Origin: Fodinibacter sp038258215
GTDB taxonomy: Bacteria > Actinomycetota > Actinomycetes > Actinomycetales > Dermatophilaceae
Assembly (NCBI GenBank): GCA_038258215.1
Contig: JBBSQC010000001.1
Coordinates: 147,324 to 211,323 of the forward strand
Length of the DNA: 64,000 nt
Direction: 5' to 3'
Shown piece by piece: positions 37,520 to 47,500 of the stretch. A program made the position numbers and the translations under genes. Below the pieces are notes generated by a model. It made no database searches and was not told where the DNA came from. It was given only the letters and a program-made list of their open reading frames with translations. The number at the start of each line of letters is the position of its first letter. Position 1 is the first letter of the stretch.

Positions 37520-40500
37520 CTATGGAAACACCCGCTTCATGAAGATGGCCACGATGTCCTTTTGCTGCCGCTGGGCCGTATCGCGGACCTTCGCCTCGTC
37601 GGGGTCTTGATCGAAGGGCAGCCCCTTTGCTTTGCGTTCGGCCGTCTTGGCATCGTGATCGCGCTTGACGGCCGAGATTGTCCTGTTGATCGCCCCGGTG
37701 GTCAGAAGTCTGAGCCCACGCTCCATGGATTCCGGCGACTTCCCCATACCCGTCTTGGTGCGGCCCCGCCCCTTCACCTTCTTCGACAAGCTGAGGTCTC
37801 CACTGACCTGGAAGGGCTGAAGGCCCCTGTTGTCCTTCTGCTGTTTAGCGCCATACCAGGTGATGACTGTGTGCATGTCGCCATACTCTTTGGCGGTCGT
37901 CTCCGGTAGCCCGCTCGCGAGCAGAGCAGCATCCACGTAGCCACGAGGTATGACGTGCTCCCGCCACACAGCCTTCTTGCCGCCTTCGGGTTGCTTGTCA
38001 TACGGCGCGACCTTGCCGAGGATTTTGGCGCCGGCGAGTTCATCTGCCGTGGCCGCACCGATCGGTGTGCCGGAGTCCTGGTCGCCCACCGGATTCACCT
38101 CCCCCCGGACGAACCAAGTCTTGGTCCCCTTGTCCACGAGTTCCAACGACTTCATCCTGTATCGGAGCCTGATCGCGGTCAGCACCGGTCCGATCAGCGT
38201 CTCGATGAGTGGCTTGCCCCTCAGCCGACTGACTGCGGCGACCCCCGCTCCAAGACCCTTCTTGAGCCGCGTCTTCTTCTCGTCCTCGATCTGCTCGGGG
38301 GTCTTCTCCTTGAAGCCGAGCTTCTTCTTGGCCTTGCCGAGGAGAGCCTTGCCCTTGGCCTTAGCCTTGCCGCCGAGCTTCTTCAGGCCCGCCCAAGCCT
38401 TCTTCCCAAAGGAGACGGCTTTGCCGACGACCCAGTCGACGACCTTCATGACCGGCTTCTGCACGGACGCCAGAATTTTCTGGATCTTGCCCGAGATCCC
38501 GCCGAGCCCCAGGAGCGAGGCCAGGAAGCCGATGAGCACCGGCACCATCTTGGCCAACGTCTTCTCGATGTATCCCGCGACCGCGCCGACGCCGCCACCG
38601 GCGATCGACTCGACCGAGTCGAGCACCGAGTCGACGAACTCCTTGATCTGATCGGCCTTCTCGACGAAGAACATCACGACGTCGTAGATCATCTTGCAGG
38701 CCTTGATGAACGCCGATGCCGGGTTGAGCAGTGAGATGAGCCAGGTGATGCCCGCCTTGAGGATCTCGATGGACACCATGTCCTGGATCTGGCTCATCAC
38801 CATCTCCTTGATGTCACCGACCTTCTCCAGGACCCACGTCCACAGGCCACCGATGCCCTGGGACACGAGCACCTGGACGACGTCGAAGCCCTTGATCACG
38901 AGGTCCAGGGCCTTGGCCGGGATCTTCTGGGCGATGCGGCCCTTGATGGTCTCCCAGGTCAGGCCGAGGATCGACAGGACCAGCTTGACCACGCCTTGCA
39001 GGTCCCACTTGTCGGGCAGCTGGATCCCACCAGCGGCCAAGGCACCGAGCAGCCAGCTCTTCAGGCCCTTGGCGAGGTGGTCCTCGACCCTCGAGGCGAA
39101 CCCGAGGATCCCGCCCTTGACCGCGTTGACGAAGTTGCCGAGGAAGCCGATCGGGTCCTTGATGATCTTGCCGATCGCTCCGGCCGCTCTGGCCAGGACC
39201 CCCAGAAGCATGTCCTTGAGCTTGAGCACGGTCTGGATTGCGCCGCCAATGGCGTCCTTGGCCTTGTCCCAGAGTCCCTTGTTCTCCTCCTGCGCCGCCG
39301 TGATCTCCTCGTCGACCGCCGAGCGGGCCTCGACGTATTTCGACGCCAGGTCCTGGACGAGCCCGTCCTGCTTGCTGTCGACGTCGCCCTCGAGCTGGTC
39401 GAACTGGGCCTCGAACTTCTCCGCGGCCTCGCCGGCCACCTTCTGAAGGTCTTTCGGCTGCTGGGCGACGAACGCCTTGATCTCCTTGCGCCCCGCCGCG
39501 ATCTTGTCCTTGGCAGCGGTCAGCTGGGCCCCGATGAAGTCCGCGACCGTCGAGATGAGGTCCGACATCCGCTGCTCGTACCTCCCCTTGGCCTCCACGA
39601 AGATCTGGTCGGCCTCCTTGGGAAGGGAGGTGACCTTGTCGGCCAGCCACAGCGCCGCGCCGTCCCAGCCGCCGTAGCGCTTGTCCTTGTACCGCGCCAT
39701 CTCGGTCTTGTGCTCACGGGTGAAGTCGGCGCGGATCGCCTTCTCCCCGTTGTCGAACCGGGACGCGACCTCCTTGTCGAGGGCCCCGAGGATGGCCTCC
39801 ACCTCGGTCTTGGTGCGATCGAAGATGTTCTTGATGCCCGACGAGACCTTGGCCCGGGCGCTCTCGTCCTGCGACGTGGCGGTCGCCTTCCCCGCTTGGC
39901 CCTTCACCAGCGCGGAGGCCTTGGCGCCCAAGAGCGCAACCAGCCCGCCCTTGGCGTCGCCGGTCGCTCCCTGCCTCGCGGCCGCCAGCGTGGCCGCCTC
40001 GGACTCACGCACCTGCGCCGGTGCCGCCGCCGAGTGCGCTTCCCCCTCCTTCTTGGCGGTGACCGCGCCCGTGAGCTCGGGCTCATTGCTCGTCGCCAAC
40101 TGCTCTTCAGAGACGTCGGCCTCAGCCATCTGCTGGTCGGTCTGCTGCTTTCCCCCGCTGAAGTCGGTCTGCTCGGCAGGCGCCTTTGCCGGCATCCCGG
40201 CTGCCGCGCCGAGCGAACCGAGGGCGGGGGCCGGATCGCTGGTCAGCGGCGTCACCGGCTTGTCCTTGGTTGCGCTGAGATCGGGTGCGGCGGCGGTCTT
40301 GTCGGCGATGTCCTTGCCGGACCGCTCCTTGCCCTCGGTCACCCGACCGGCCACCTGACCCTTGACCGCATCGGCCTTGCCGGATGACCCGAACTCCTCG
40401 GCCTCCTCGAGGTTCTTCGGTGCCTGCGCCGCGATCGCAGCCTTCACCGCGGCGACGAACCCGGGCTTGTCGAAACCAGCGGGCTTGGCACCCTCCATGA

Positions 40501-40858
40501 CCTCGGACTGGCCAGCCTTGGCCTGGGCCTCCTTGTCGTTGGCCGGGGGGAGCGCCGCGGCCTTCGCCTTGTTCACCTCACGCGCCGGCGTCGGGTGGGC
40601 CCGGGCCTTCGCGGCCTTGCCCTTCACCTGCCTGGTCAGGGCGGCGAACCGGGGGTCCGCGCCGGGGCGAACGGGCACCGGTCTGGGCGGGTCGGCGCCC
40701 TCACGGAGCCGCTGTACGACCGCGGCCACGGCCGCGTTGCCGGCGCTGCCCTGGAGCGTGGCCAGGACGTGCCGGTCCGGGACGGAGGTGGGATGCCGCG
40801 CCACGTCACCGGCTGGCCGGTGCGCCGGGCGGGTGGGCGCCTCCCGCATGCGGTCCAC
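37520..40858 (-). CDS. Putative eCIS cargo/polymorphic toxin
   Basis: A 1112-residue protein. Residues 35-51 hold an LQGSAGNAAVAAVVQRL motif shared with other eCIS proteins. Residues about 60-330 are Lys/Ala-rich and disordered; 330-570 are long charged helices. Residues about 570-860 are hydrophobic and amphipathic helices (LVLSILGLTWETIKGRI, VPVLIGFLASLLGLGG), a module I recognise in large proteins of DUF4157-linked loci with varying C-termini. A basic stretch follows (KKLGGKAKAKGKALLGKAKK). The last ~150 residues hold WREHVIPRGYVDAAL and HTVITWYGAKQQKD, compatible with an HNH-like nuclease but not proved. The 3' end is lower in G+C. It lies between the DUF4157 and sheath genes. Confidence 0.7.
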   Translation of the reverse strand: MDRMREAPTRPAHRPAGDVARHPTSVPDRHVLATLQGSAGNAAVAAVVQRLREGADPPRPVPVRPGADPRFAALTRQVKGKAAKARAHPTPAREVNKAKAAALPPANDKEAQAKAGQSEVMEGAKPAGFDKPGFVAAVKAAIAAQAPKNLEEAEEFGSSGKADAVKGQVAGRVTEGKERSGKDIADKTAAAPDLSATKDKPVTPLTSDPAPALGSLGAAAGMPAKAPAEQTDFSGGKQQTDQQMAEADVSEEQLATSNEPELTGAVTAKKEGEAHSAAAPAQVRESEAATLAAARQGATGDAKGGLVALLGAKASALVKGQAGKATATSQDESARAKVSSGIKNIFDRTKTEVEAILGALDKEVASRFDNGEKAIRADFTREHKTEMARYKDKRYGGWDGAALWLADKVTSLPKEADQIFVEAKGRYEQRMSDLISTVADFIGAQLTAAKDKIAAGRKEIKAFVAQQPKDLQKVAGEAAEKFEAQFDQLEGDVDSKQDGLVQDLASKYVEARSAVDEEITAAQEENKGLWDKAKDAIGGAIQTVLKLKDMLLGVLARAAGAIGKIIKDPIGFLGNFVNAVKGGILGFASRVEDHLAKGLKSWLLGALAAGGIQLPDKWDLQGVVKLVLSILGLTWETIKGRIAQKIPAKALDLVIKGFDVVQVLVSQGIGGLWTWVLEKVGDIKEMVMSQIQDMVSIEILKAGITWLISLLNPASAFIKACKMIYDVVMFFVEKADQIKEFVDSVLDSVESIAGGGVGAVAGYIEKTLAKMVPVLIGFLASLLGLGGISGKIQKILASVQKPVMKVVDWVVGKAVSFGKKAWAGLKKLGGKAKAKGKALLGKAKKKLGFKEKTPEQIEDEKKTRLKKGLGAGVAAVSRLRGKPLIETLIGPVLTAIRLRYRMKSLELVDKGTKTWFVRGEVNPVGDQDSGTPIGAATADELAGAKILGKVAPYDKQPEGGKKAVWREHVIPRGYVDAALLASGLPETTAKEYGDMHTVITWYGAKQQKDNRGLQPFQVSGDLSLSKKVKGRGRTKTGMGKSPESMERGLRLLTTGAINRTISAVKRDHDAKTAERKAKGLPFDQDPDEAKVRDTAQRQQKDIVAIFMKRVFP

Positions 40859-40873
40859 GGCGTGACGAGACCG

Positions 40874-41614
40874 CTATTCGGCGGTCTCCTCCTCGTCCTC
40901 GGCGCGCTGGACGAACGACCCCTGCACCGCCTCCTCCTCGTCTCCGCCGTCCCGCTGCAGCGGCGGGTCCACGTCGCGCTGCACGGTGCCCCCGGGCGTC
41001 GCGGCGGCGGGCGCTGTCGCCGCGATCGGGGTGGGCGCGGTCATCACGCGCTCCGCAGTCGAAGCCGCCTCCCGCTCGAACCGGTCGGAGGGGCTACTCA
41101 CCGAGACGCCACCCTCGGCCGGGGTGCCGTCGACCGGCCCACTGCGCTGCTGGACCACGTGGGTCAGCTCGTGCGCGAGCATCGTCCGCCCGGCCGTGGA
41201 TTCCGTGTCGTAACGACCGCGCTGGAACACGATGTTCGACCCGACCGTGTAGGCGTGAGCGTTCACCGCGCGCGCCGACCCGTCCGCGTCGTCGCCGGTG
41301 TGCACCCGCACGTTCGAGAAGTCCGCTCCGAGGCGAGCCTCCATGTCGGTCCGCACGGGTTCGTCCAGCGGGCTGCCGGCACTGCGCGACAGCACGTCGA
41401 GCACACCACCGCCGTCGACGAGCCCGCGCGCCCCGGCATTCCCGACGGCACGCTGGAGGCGCAGCATCCCCGATGGCCCGACCACGTCCGCACGTCCGTC
41501 GACCGCGGCACGGAAGAGGGCGGCATCCGCACGCTCCTCGAGCCGGGACGGCTTGGGGCGCAGGGAGTCCTGGGTCTCGCGTTCTTGCTCATGGTCGTGG
41601 TTGTGGCTGTGCAT
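40874..41614 (-). CDS. eCIS core-domain (DUF4157) protein with HExxH motif
   Basis: A 246-residue protein with the DUF4157 domain that marks eCIS loci: LGADFSNVRVHTGDDAD, AHAYTVGSNIVF and MLAHELTHVVQQR, whose HELTH (148-152) is a zincin-type metal motif. The N-terminus is His-rich (MHSHNHDHEQE), and LRLQRAVGN (51-59) matches the LQxxxGN motif of the cargo-like protein. VQR motifs recur in the acidic C-terminal tail. Members are variously treated as peptidases or cargo/loading factors. It lies 15 bases upstream of the cargo-like gene, with a palindrome at 41708 upstream. Confidence 0.9.
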   Translation of the reverse strand: MHSHNHDHEQERETQDSLRPKPSRLEERADAALFRAAVDGRADVVGPSGMLRLQRAVGNAGARGLVDGGGVLDVLSRSAGSPLDEPVRTDMEARLGADFSNVRVHTGDDADGSARAVNAHAYTVGSNIVFQRGRYDTESTAGRTMLAHELTHVVQQRSGPVDGTPAEGGVSVSSPSDRFEREAASTAERVMTAPTPIAATAPAAATPGGTVQRDVDPPLQRDGGDEEEAVQGSFVQRAEDEEETAE

Positions 41615-41707
41615 GGTTGCCCCTCCTCACAACGGACTCCTTCCACGATGACGTGGACTCCGCGCCGTGTCCCGGTGCACCGGCCTGTCCGTCGAGGCGA
41701 CGATCGC

Positions 41708-41721
41708 TGCCCGATCGGGCA
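41708..41721. promoter_or_regulatory. Perfect 14-base palindrome upstream of the DUF4157 gene
   Basis: TGCCCGATCGGGCA is a perfect inverted repeat in the 123-base gap between the AAA+ ATPase stop and the DUF4157 start, 94 bases upstream of the latter. A related GCGATCGGGCA occurs at 48383-48393 in the gap before the large secreted-protein gene. Candidate operator; no experimental support. Confidence 0.3.
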
Positions 41722-41737
41722 CCCGCATGATGCATTC

Positions 41738-43804
41738 TCAGCGGAGCATCGAGTGGTAGGGCCCGAACTCGTGCTCCAGGCAGAGACGACCGAGCTTGCG
41801 GTACTCGCGCTGCACCGCCATGACCACCTGGGCCATGGTGACCGCCCCGTCGGCGTTGGCGGCCAGATAGGCGGCGGTCACTGCTGCGGAACGGATTGCT
41901 CCGCCCGAGAGCTCGAAGGACCGGGCGCAGAACTCGAGGTCGAGGCTTCCCGACTTCGGTAGTGGTGCGAGGCAGGAGTTCCACAGGGCCAGCCGGTGGT
42001 GTGCGTCCGGGAGCGGGAAGTCGACGAGCACGTCGAGCCGCCGGGTGAAGGCCTCGTCGATGTTGGCGCGCAGGTTCGTGGCGAGGATGGCCAGCCCGTC
42101 GAAGCTCTCCATCCGCTGGAGGAGGTAGGCGCTCTCCACGTTGGCGTAGCGGTCGTGGGCGTCGTTCACCTCGGACCGCTTGCCGAAGACAGCGTCGGCC
42201 TCGTCGAAGAAGAGCACCCCGTTGACCCCGGCGGCGGCAGTGAAGATCCGTTCGAGGTTCTTCTCGGTCTCGCCGACGTACTTGTCGACCACCGTCGCGA
42301 GGTCGACGACGTAGAGGTCGAGGCCCAGCTCACCGGCGACCACCTCGGCCGACATCGTCTTCCCGGTGCCGGAGTCACCCGCGAACAGCGCGGCCACACC
42401 CAGACCACGACCACCGCCGGGGCGCATCGACCACTCACCGAGCACGCGCTCGCGGTTGCGGGCGCGACCGGCGACCTCCTCCAGGGCGGTGCGGGTGCCG
42501 AGCGGCAGCACGAGGTCGTCCCACCCCACGCGAGCCTCGATCCGGCGGGCCAGCCGCTGGAGCGTGCTGGCGTTCTCCGACCGGGCACCCGCCCGAACGT
42601 GCTCCACGGTCAGGCGGTGGTCCGACGCGAGACTCGACTGCAGCCTCGCCCCCCGGGCGGCCCGCTCGACCTGCGGCGGCCGCAGCAGGAACTGGGTCGT
42701 CACCAATCCCGGATCGAAGTCGAGGGGGATGCCGTCGAACGCTGTGCGCCACAGCTGACCACGCTCGGACGGTGTGCTTGCCGGGACGTCCACGAGGAGG
42801 GCCGGGTCCCCACTCCACGCCGGGTCCCACGGGCCCGACCCAACCAGGAGCAACGGCAGCGGGTCGGGACGCAACGCGGCGATGACCTCTGGGCAGGACG
42901 CGACGGCTTCCACCGGTGTCGCGACCAGCCCGCTGCCGCGCAGTCGCGCCTCGCGCGCCGCCACCCTGGCCGGCACCAGGGGGTCGGCTTGTCGGGCCAG
43001 CTCATCCAGGTCGATGACGATCGCCTCGAGCCCTCCTCGGCGAAGTGCGTCGAGGGCGACCAGGAGGCCGGAGCCGGTGGCGGGCTCGCGCAGGTAGCAC
43101 ATCCGCACCCCCTCCCCGAGGGCGTCGGCCACCGCCGAGCCATCTCCCCAGGCCACGGTCGGCGGCGCGACGACGATGCCGGTGAGCACCGGGTCGAGGG
43201 TGTCACCGCCGATGAGGTGGGCGACGACCCGGTCAGGCACCCGCAGGGCGCGCCCCGGGAACGCACGGTCCTGGTCGTTCACCACCAGCAGCCCGGCCCG
43301 CACGAGCGGCCCGCTCGTCAGGCGCTCGCGGCCCGCCGCGGACGAGAGCGGCAGCCCGCACAGGGCGAGCGCGACGCCGGCCGACGGGTGACGTCGGGTC
43401 ACGTCGTCGTTGAGGTAGCCGAAGAGCTGTTCGAACCGCGCGTCGAGGTCGCAGCTCAAGGCGACGAGCAGCAGCTCGACGTCGAGTGCGGACAACCCGC
43501 AGGTGCGGGCCAGAGAGGTCAGGCGCAGCGCCTCAGGAGGACTCGCGAGGTCGGCACCGGACAGCGCCGGGGCTCCCGTGGTCACCCGGCTGTCGTCCTC
43601 GGCCATGGCGGGCACGCAGCGCAATGCCGCGTCGGACTCGGCATTCAGGAGTCGGTCGACGGCATCCTCGCTGAGATACAGCCCACGGAACGGGTCGTCG
43701 GGCTGTGGGTCGGCGGCGCGCCGGGCCCCGACCAGCGCCCGGATGCGCTCCTCCACGTCAGCGACCCGCGTCAGGAGGTCCGCGAGGCTGGGGTTGTCGG
43801 TCAT
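41738..43804 (-). CDS. eCIS AAA+ ATPase
   Basis: A 688-residue AAA+ protein like the ATPase conserved in Afp/PVC-type systems. A poorly conserved N-terminal half (about 1-420) precedes a single C-terminal AAA+ module with Walker A GDSGTGKT (about 473-480), Walker B VLFFDEADAVFGK (about 528-540) and sensor/arginine-finger segments (ATNLRANIDEAFTRRLD). It is thought to act in assembly or cargo loading rather than in contraction. The ATG overlaps the DUF4255 gene stop (ATGA). Confidence 0.92.
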   Translation of the reverse strand: MTDNPSLADLLTRVADVEERIRALVGARRAADPQPDDPFRGLYLSEDAVDRLLNAESDAALRCVPAMAEDDSRVTTGAPALSGADLASPPEALRLTSLARTCGLSALDVELLLVALSCDLDARFEQLFGYLNDDVTRRHPSAGVALALCGLPLSSAAGRERLTSGPLVRAGLLVVNDQDRAFPGRALRVPDRVVAHLIGGDTLDPVLTGIVVAPPTVAWGDGSAVADALGEGVRMCYLREPATGSGLLVALDALRRGGLEAIVIDLDELARQADPLVPARVAAREARLRGSGLVATPVEAVASCPEVIAALRPDPLPLLLVGSGPWDPAWSGDPALLVDVPASTPSERGQLWRTAFDGIPLDFDPGLVTTQFLLRPPQVERAARGARLQSSLASDHRLTVEHVRAGARSENASTLQRLARRIEARVGWDDLVLPLGTRTALEEVAGRARNRERVLGEWSMRPGGGRGLGVAALFAGDSGTGKTMSAEVVAGELGLDLYVVDLATVVDKYVGETEKNLERIFTAAAGVNGVLFFDEADAVFGKRSEVNDAHDRYANVESAYLLQRMESFDGLAILATNLRANIDEAFTRRLDVLVDFPLPDAHHRLALWNSCLAPLPKSGSLDLEFCARSFELSGGAIRSAAVTAAYLAANADGAVTMAQVVMAVQREYRKLGRLCLEHEFGPYHSMLR

Positions 43805-44544
43805 CGTGTCCTTCGTCCTGTGGTGCGGGCGCCCGCCGGTGGGGGCGCGCTGAGCCGTCTTTCAGGGGTGCTCATCGGCTCCCCGGCGCCGGCAGTCGGC
43901 CCTTTCGCCGCGCGGGAAGCGCGGCCGGGACCGTCGGGAGCGTGCCGGTAGTGGTCGCTGTCGGCGGCCCCGGTGTGCACGTCGGAGAGGTCGATGCGCG
44001 TCCCCTCGCGCACCGGCGGCCCCGCCGGGAAGACGACGCCGGTGTCGATGGGTGCGATGACCACGACATCCAGCGAGGGTTTGAGCTCGCCGCCGAGTGC
44101 TGACCACACGTCGGCAAAGGCTCGGTCCTCGGGGGGCGGGAGCGCCACGGTGATGGGGACGTCCATCCCCGTCTCCCCGAGGGGACCCGTCACCAGCTCG
44201 GTGGGCATCGCGTCGTTGCGCAGGAAGCATCGGAGCAGGCCGGAGAGCAGGCGGTGCTCATCCTCCGGGCGCTGCGTCCAGGCGGTGACGAGGTAGGAGA
44301 GCTTGAAGTGCCGCGGGACCGGCCGCCTCGACACCACGACCCCACCTGCGTCAACGACGTCGGTCCACCCGCGCTCCCGCTTCCGCAGGTCCTCACGGAT
44401 GTCATAGAGGTAGAGATTGACCGTGGGGGAGTTGCGGCGCGCAGCCCAGTCCTTGGTCGGCGCGTCGAAGACCACGTCGATGTCGGTGCTGATCGCCTCT
44501 GCGCGCACCAGGGAGCGCAGGGCCTCGTCCACCTCGGAGATCAC
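43801..44544 (-). CDS. DUF4255 (Pvc16-like) eCIS cap protein
   Basis: A 247-residue protein. The N-terminus (SEVDEALRSLVRAEAIST, then VNLYLYDIREDLRKRERGW and RHFKLSYLVTAWTQRPEDEH) is the DUF4255/Pvc16 pattern, whose members terminate the tail at the end far from the baseplate. The last 60 residues are Pro/Gly/Arg-rich and disordered. The GTG start at 44544 lies 2 bases after the stop of the large secreted protein gene; longer in-frame extension is out-of-family and rejected. Confidence 0.87.
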   Translation of the reverse strand: MISEVDEALRSLVRAEAISTDIDVVFDAPTKDWAARRNSPTVNLYLYDIREDLRKRERGWTDVVDAGGVVVSRRPVPRHFKLSYLVTAWTQRPEDEHRLLSGLLRCFLRNDAMPTELVTGPLGETGMDVPITVALPPPEDRAFADVWSALGGELKPSLDVVVIAPIDTGVVFPAGPPVREGTRIDLSDVHTGAADSDHYRHAPDGPGRASRAAKGPTAGAGEPMSTPERRLSAPPPAGARTTGRRTR

Positions 44545-44546
44545 GG

Positions 44547-47500
44547 TCAGTTCCGCGAGACGAAGTCGGCCGGTGGAGTGACGGTCCGGGGGGTGATGAG
44601 CATGGGGGTCGACACCGCTGTGTACTGAGTCGGGTCCTGTGGGCTCGCCAGCAACAGGCGCGTCCCGACCTGGTCGCGACGGAAGACCAGCACCTGGGTC
44701 GGCGGCACCGTTCCGTCGCGTGCCACCACGACCCCGATGTCGCGCTGGCTGAGTCCGTGGTCCCACGTGAGGAGCACCCGGGATCCCGGTGGGAACTCCT
44801 CACCGACGGCCATGGCGATCGAGCCGGGGCTTCCGATCGGCTGCAGAATTCGCACGACGGGCTGTTTCACGGCGATCGTCCGAGTGGCGCGGTCGTTCGT
44901 CGCGGTGCTGTCCTCGACCGTCGAGCCGACCGACGCGGTGAGGGCCCCGGTCCCCGCCGCCACGAGCCGCACCGGCGCGGTCAGCACCCGTTTCCCGCCC
45001 GGCGGGAGCGAGCCGATCGAGCACTCGCTCCCCGTGAAGCAGGTCGGGGCGCCGGTGAGTGCGAGGATCGCGGCGGGGTGGGAGATCGTCACCCGGATGC
45101 CGGTGGTCGTCCCGGTGGCGAGGTTGGAAACCTCCACCCTCAAGGTCCCGGTGCCGCCGACGTAGCCCGGATCGGGGTCCATCCGCACGGTCACCGACAC
45201 GTCGGTCACCCTGCGGATCGGAGGGACGAGGGTGACGTCCACCGCGGCGCTGGCGGTGTTGTTCGCAGCGTCGGGGTCTGGAAGGGCGGATCCGACATCG
45301 GCGCGAGAGACGTGGGTGCCCACGACGCTCCCCGTGACGGGCACCTTCACCGATGTCGACCCTCCCGACGCCAGGGTGCCGATGTCGCACGAGACCACCC
45401 CCGGGGCGGATGCCGTGCAGGACTCCGGCATGGAGGTCCTCGACAGCCCTGCCGGGGCCGTGAGCTCCAGCACGACGCCCGAGACGGCCACCCCGTCGGC
45501 GTTGGTGACGGTGGCGCTCAGCGTGGAGCCGGTGCCGATGAGGACGGCCGCGGGGTCGGCGGTCAGAGTGACACCGAGGTCGGCGAAGGGTTGCCAGGCG
45601 GGCTCGGTCTCCGGTCCGCGGCCCTGGGCGACGACGGCCAGGCCGGTGCCGTCCGGCGCGATCCGGTAGATCCCGCGCTGGTCTGGTTGCCCGGCCGGTT
45701 GAGCCGTGATGGCCAGCTGTCGCCCGTCGGGGGACCAGGCCGGGTCCTCGGCGACCGAGATCAGGGGGCGACTCGGGGTGGGTGTGCTCGCGGTGCCGCT
45801 CCACGCGGAGAAGCCGGTGACGACGTCGACGAGGGGGTGCTCGGTACCCGGGCGGAATGCGACGGCATCCCCGTGCGGGTCGGCGAGATGGAGGACCAGC
45901 ACCGAACCGCGGTTCTCGTAGGCGACCCGCAGTCCATCGGGGGACCAGGACGGCCCTCGACCCGGGATGACCTCAGGGCGGGGCCCGGCGCCCGCGAGCT
46001 CGTGGGCCGCCCCGGTCTTGGCGTCGATGACCCACAGGGTCGAGGCGGGGCCGTCGGACGGTGCTTCCGCCACCTCCCGCACCGTACGTGGCAGGTCCGC
46101 GGTCGGAACACCCGTGCCGACATGTCCGCCGGTGGTGAGTGCCTGTGGAACTGCCGCGTTGATCACAACTGGCGGGGTGGTGGTGGGCGGGGTGATCGTC
46201 GGCGGGCTGATCGTGGGCGGCGACGTGACAGGTGGTGCGGTGGTGGGTGGTGGTGGGCTGCGTGGTGCGGCGGTGACGGTGATCGCCTTGGTGCCATGGT
46301 TGTTGCCGAGCTCGCTCTCGGAGGGTGCTCCCAGCACTGAGACTGAAGCCGCGAGCTCGCTGGTTCCCGGAAGGATTCCGGTCAGGAGGAGCGTCACGGT
46401 CTGCTCGGCGCCGGCGCCGATCCTGTTGATGTCGCACGCGACAGTGAACGCGTTCTCTGCGCTGCACGGGCCGTCTATAGGTTCGAGTCCCAGCGGCGCA
46501 GGGAACTCCGGTGGTCCATCGGGGGGTCCTCGGACCTCAAGCCGGACGGCATTGGCGGAACCGCGCCCCCTGTTTCGAATCGTCGCCGTCACCTCTGTGT
46601 CGGCGCCGACCGGGACCGTTGCCGGACCCGCCACGGTCACTACGAGGTCGGGCTGGAGGTGTTCGACGGTCCGGGCGATGACCAGCCGGGTGCCGTCCGG
46701 CGACCACGACGGGTTCTCGTCCCAGTAGGCCGTGTCGTCAGGCACGGTGGTGATTCGCTCCGCGGTACGGGCCTGCGCGTCCGCCACCCAGATCTCGGAG
46801 GTTCGGAAGCTGCACTCGCACCCCGGGAACCGGACGAAGGCGATGCGGGTGCCGTCCGGCGACCACGCCGGCTCGACGTCGATGGCGTCATCGAGGCGCT
46901 CGCGGTCGAGCACGACGACGTTGCCCCCGCCGGAGTCGGCCATGACGATCTCCCGCCCGCCCGCGAGTGGGGCCGTACGGCTGTAAGCGATCCGTGAGCC
47001 GTCGGGTGAATACGTCGGCGTCGACTCGTCCAGCGGAAGGTCCCGGACGTCGCTCGCGATCGTCCGTCGCCCGGTGCCGTCGGCGGCTACCACGTCAGAC
47101 ACGTCACCGGTGGCGGTTCGCACCGTGTAGCGCCACCCCTGGGGGTTGTCACCATCCGTTTCGGGGAGCCAAGCGGGGTGCGATTCCGCGGTTCCGGGCT
47201 GCGCAGCGATGTCCAGGGCCGACTCTCCGTCGAGCACCACGCTCGTGCCGTCGGTGTTCTCCACGTCTGCCCTGACCACATCACCGTACGGGTCGTGCTC
47301 CGTCGTCGTGTAGGCGATCTCGGTGCCATTCGGTGACCACACACCCTCGATGCTCTGGGGAGCGCCGCCCCTCCACAGGGACCTCACGGCGGAGGTGGCC
47401 GGGGGGCCTGCGGGGCCAGCGGGGCCGGGGCTCGCTTCGGGCTCCGGGAACACGATGTAGCCCAGTGAGCCGTCCGACCGGAACTGTGTGGTGGTAAGCA

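Noticed and set aside
46479..46492. GGTTCGAGTCCC, resembling a tRNA T-loop
   Set aside because: Flanking bases do not form the T-stem or acceptor stem, and it lies within the coding sequence of the secreted propeller protein.
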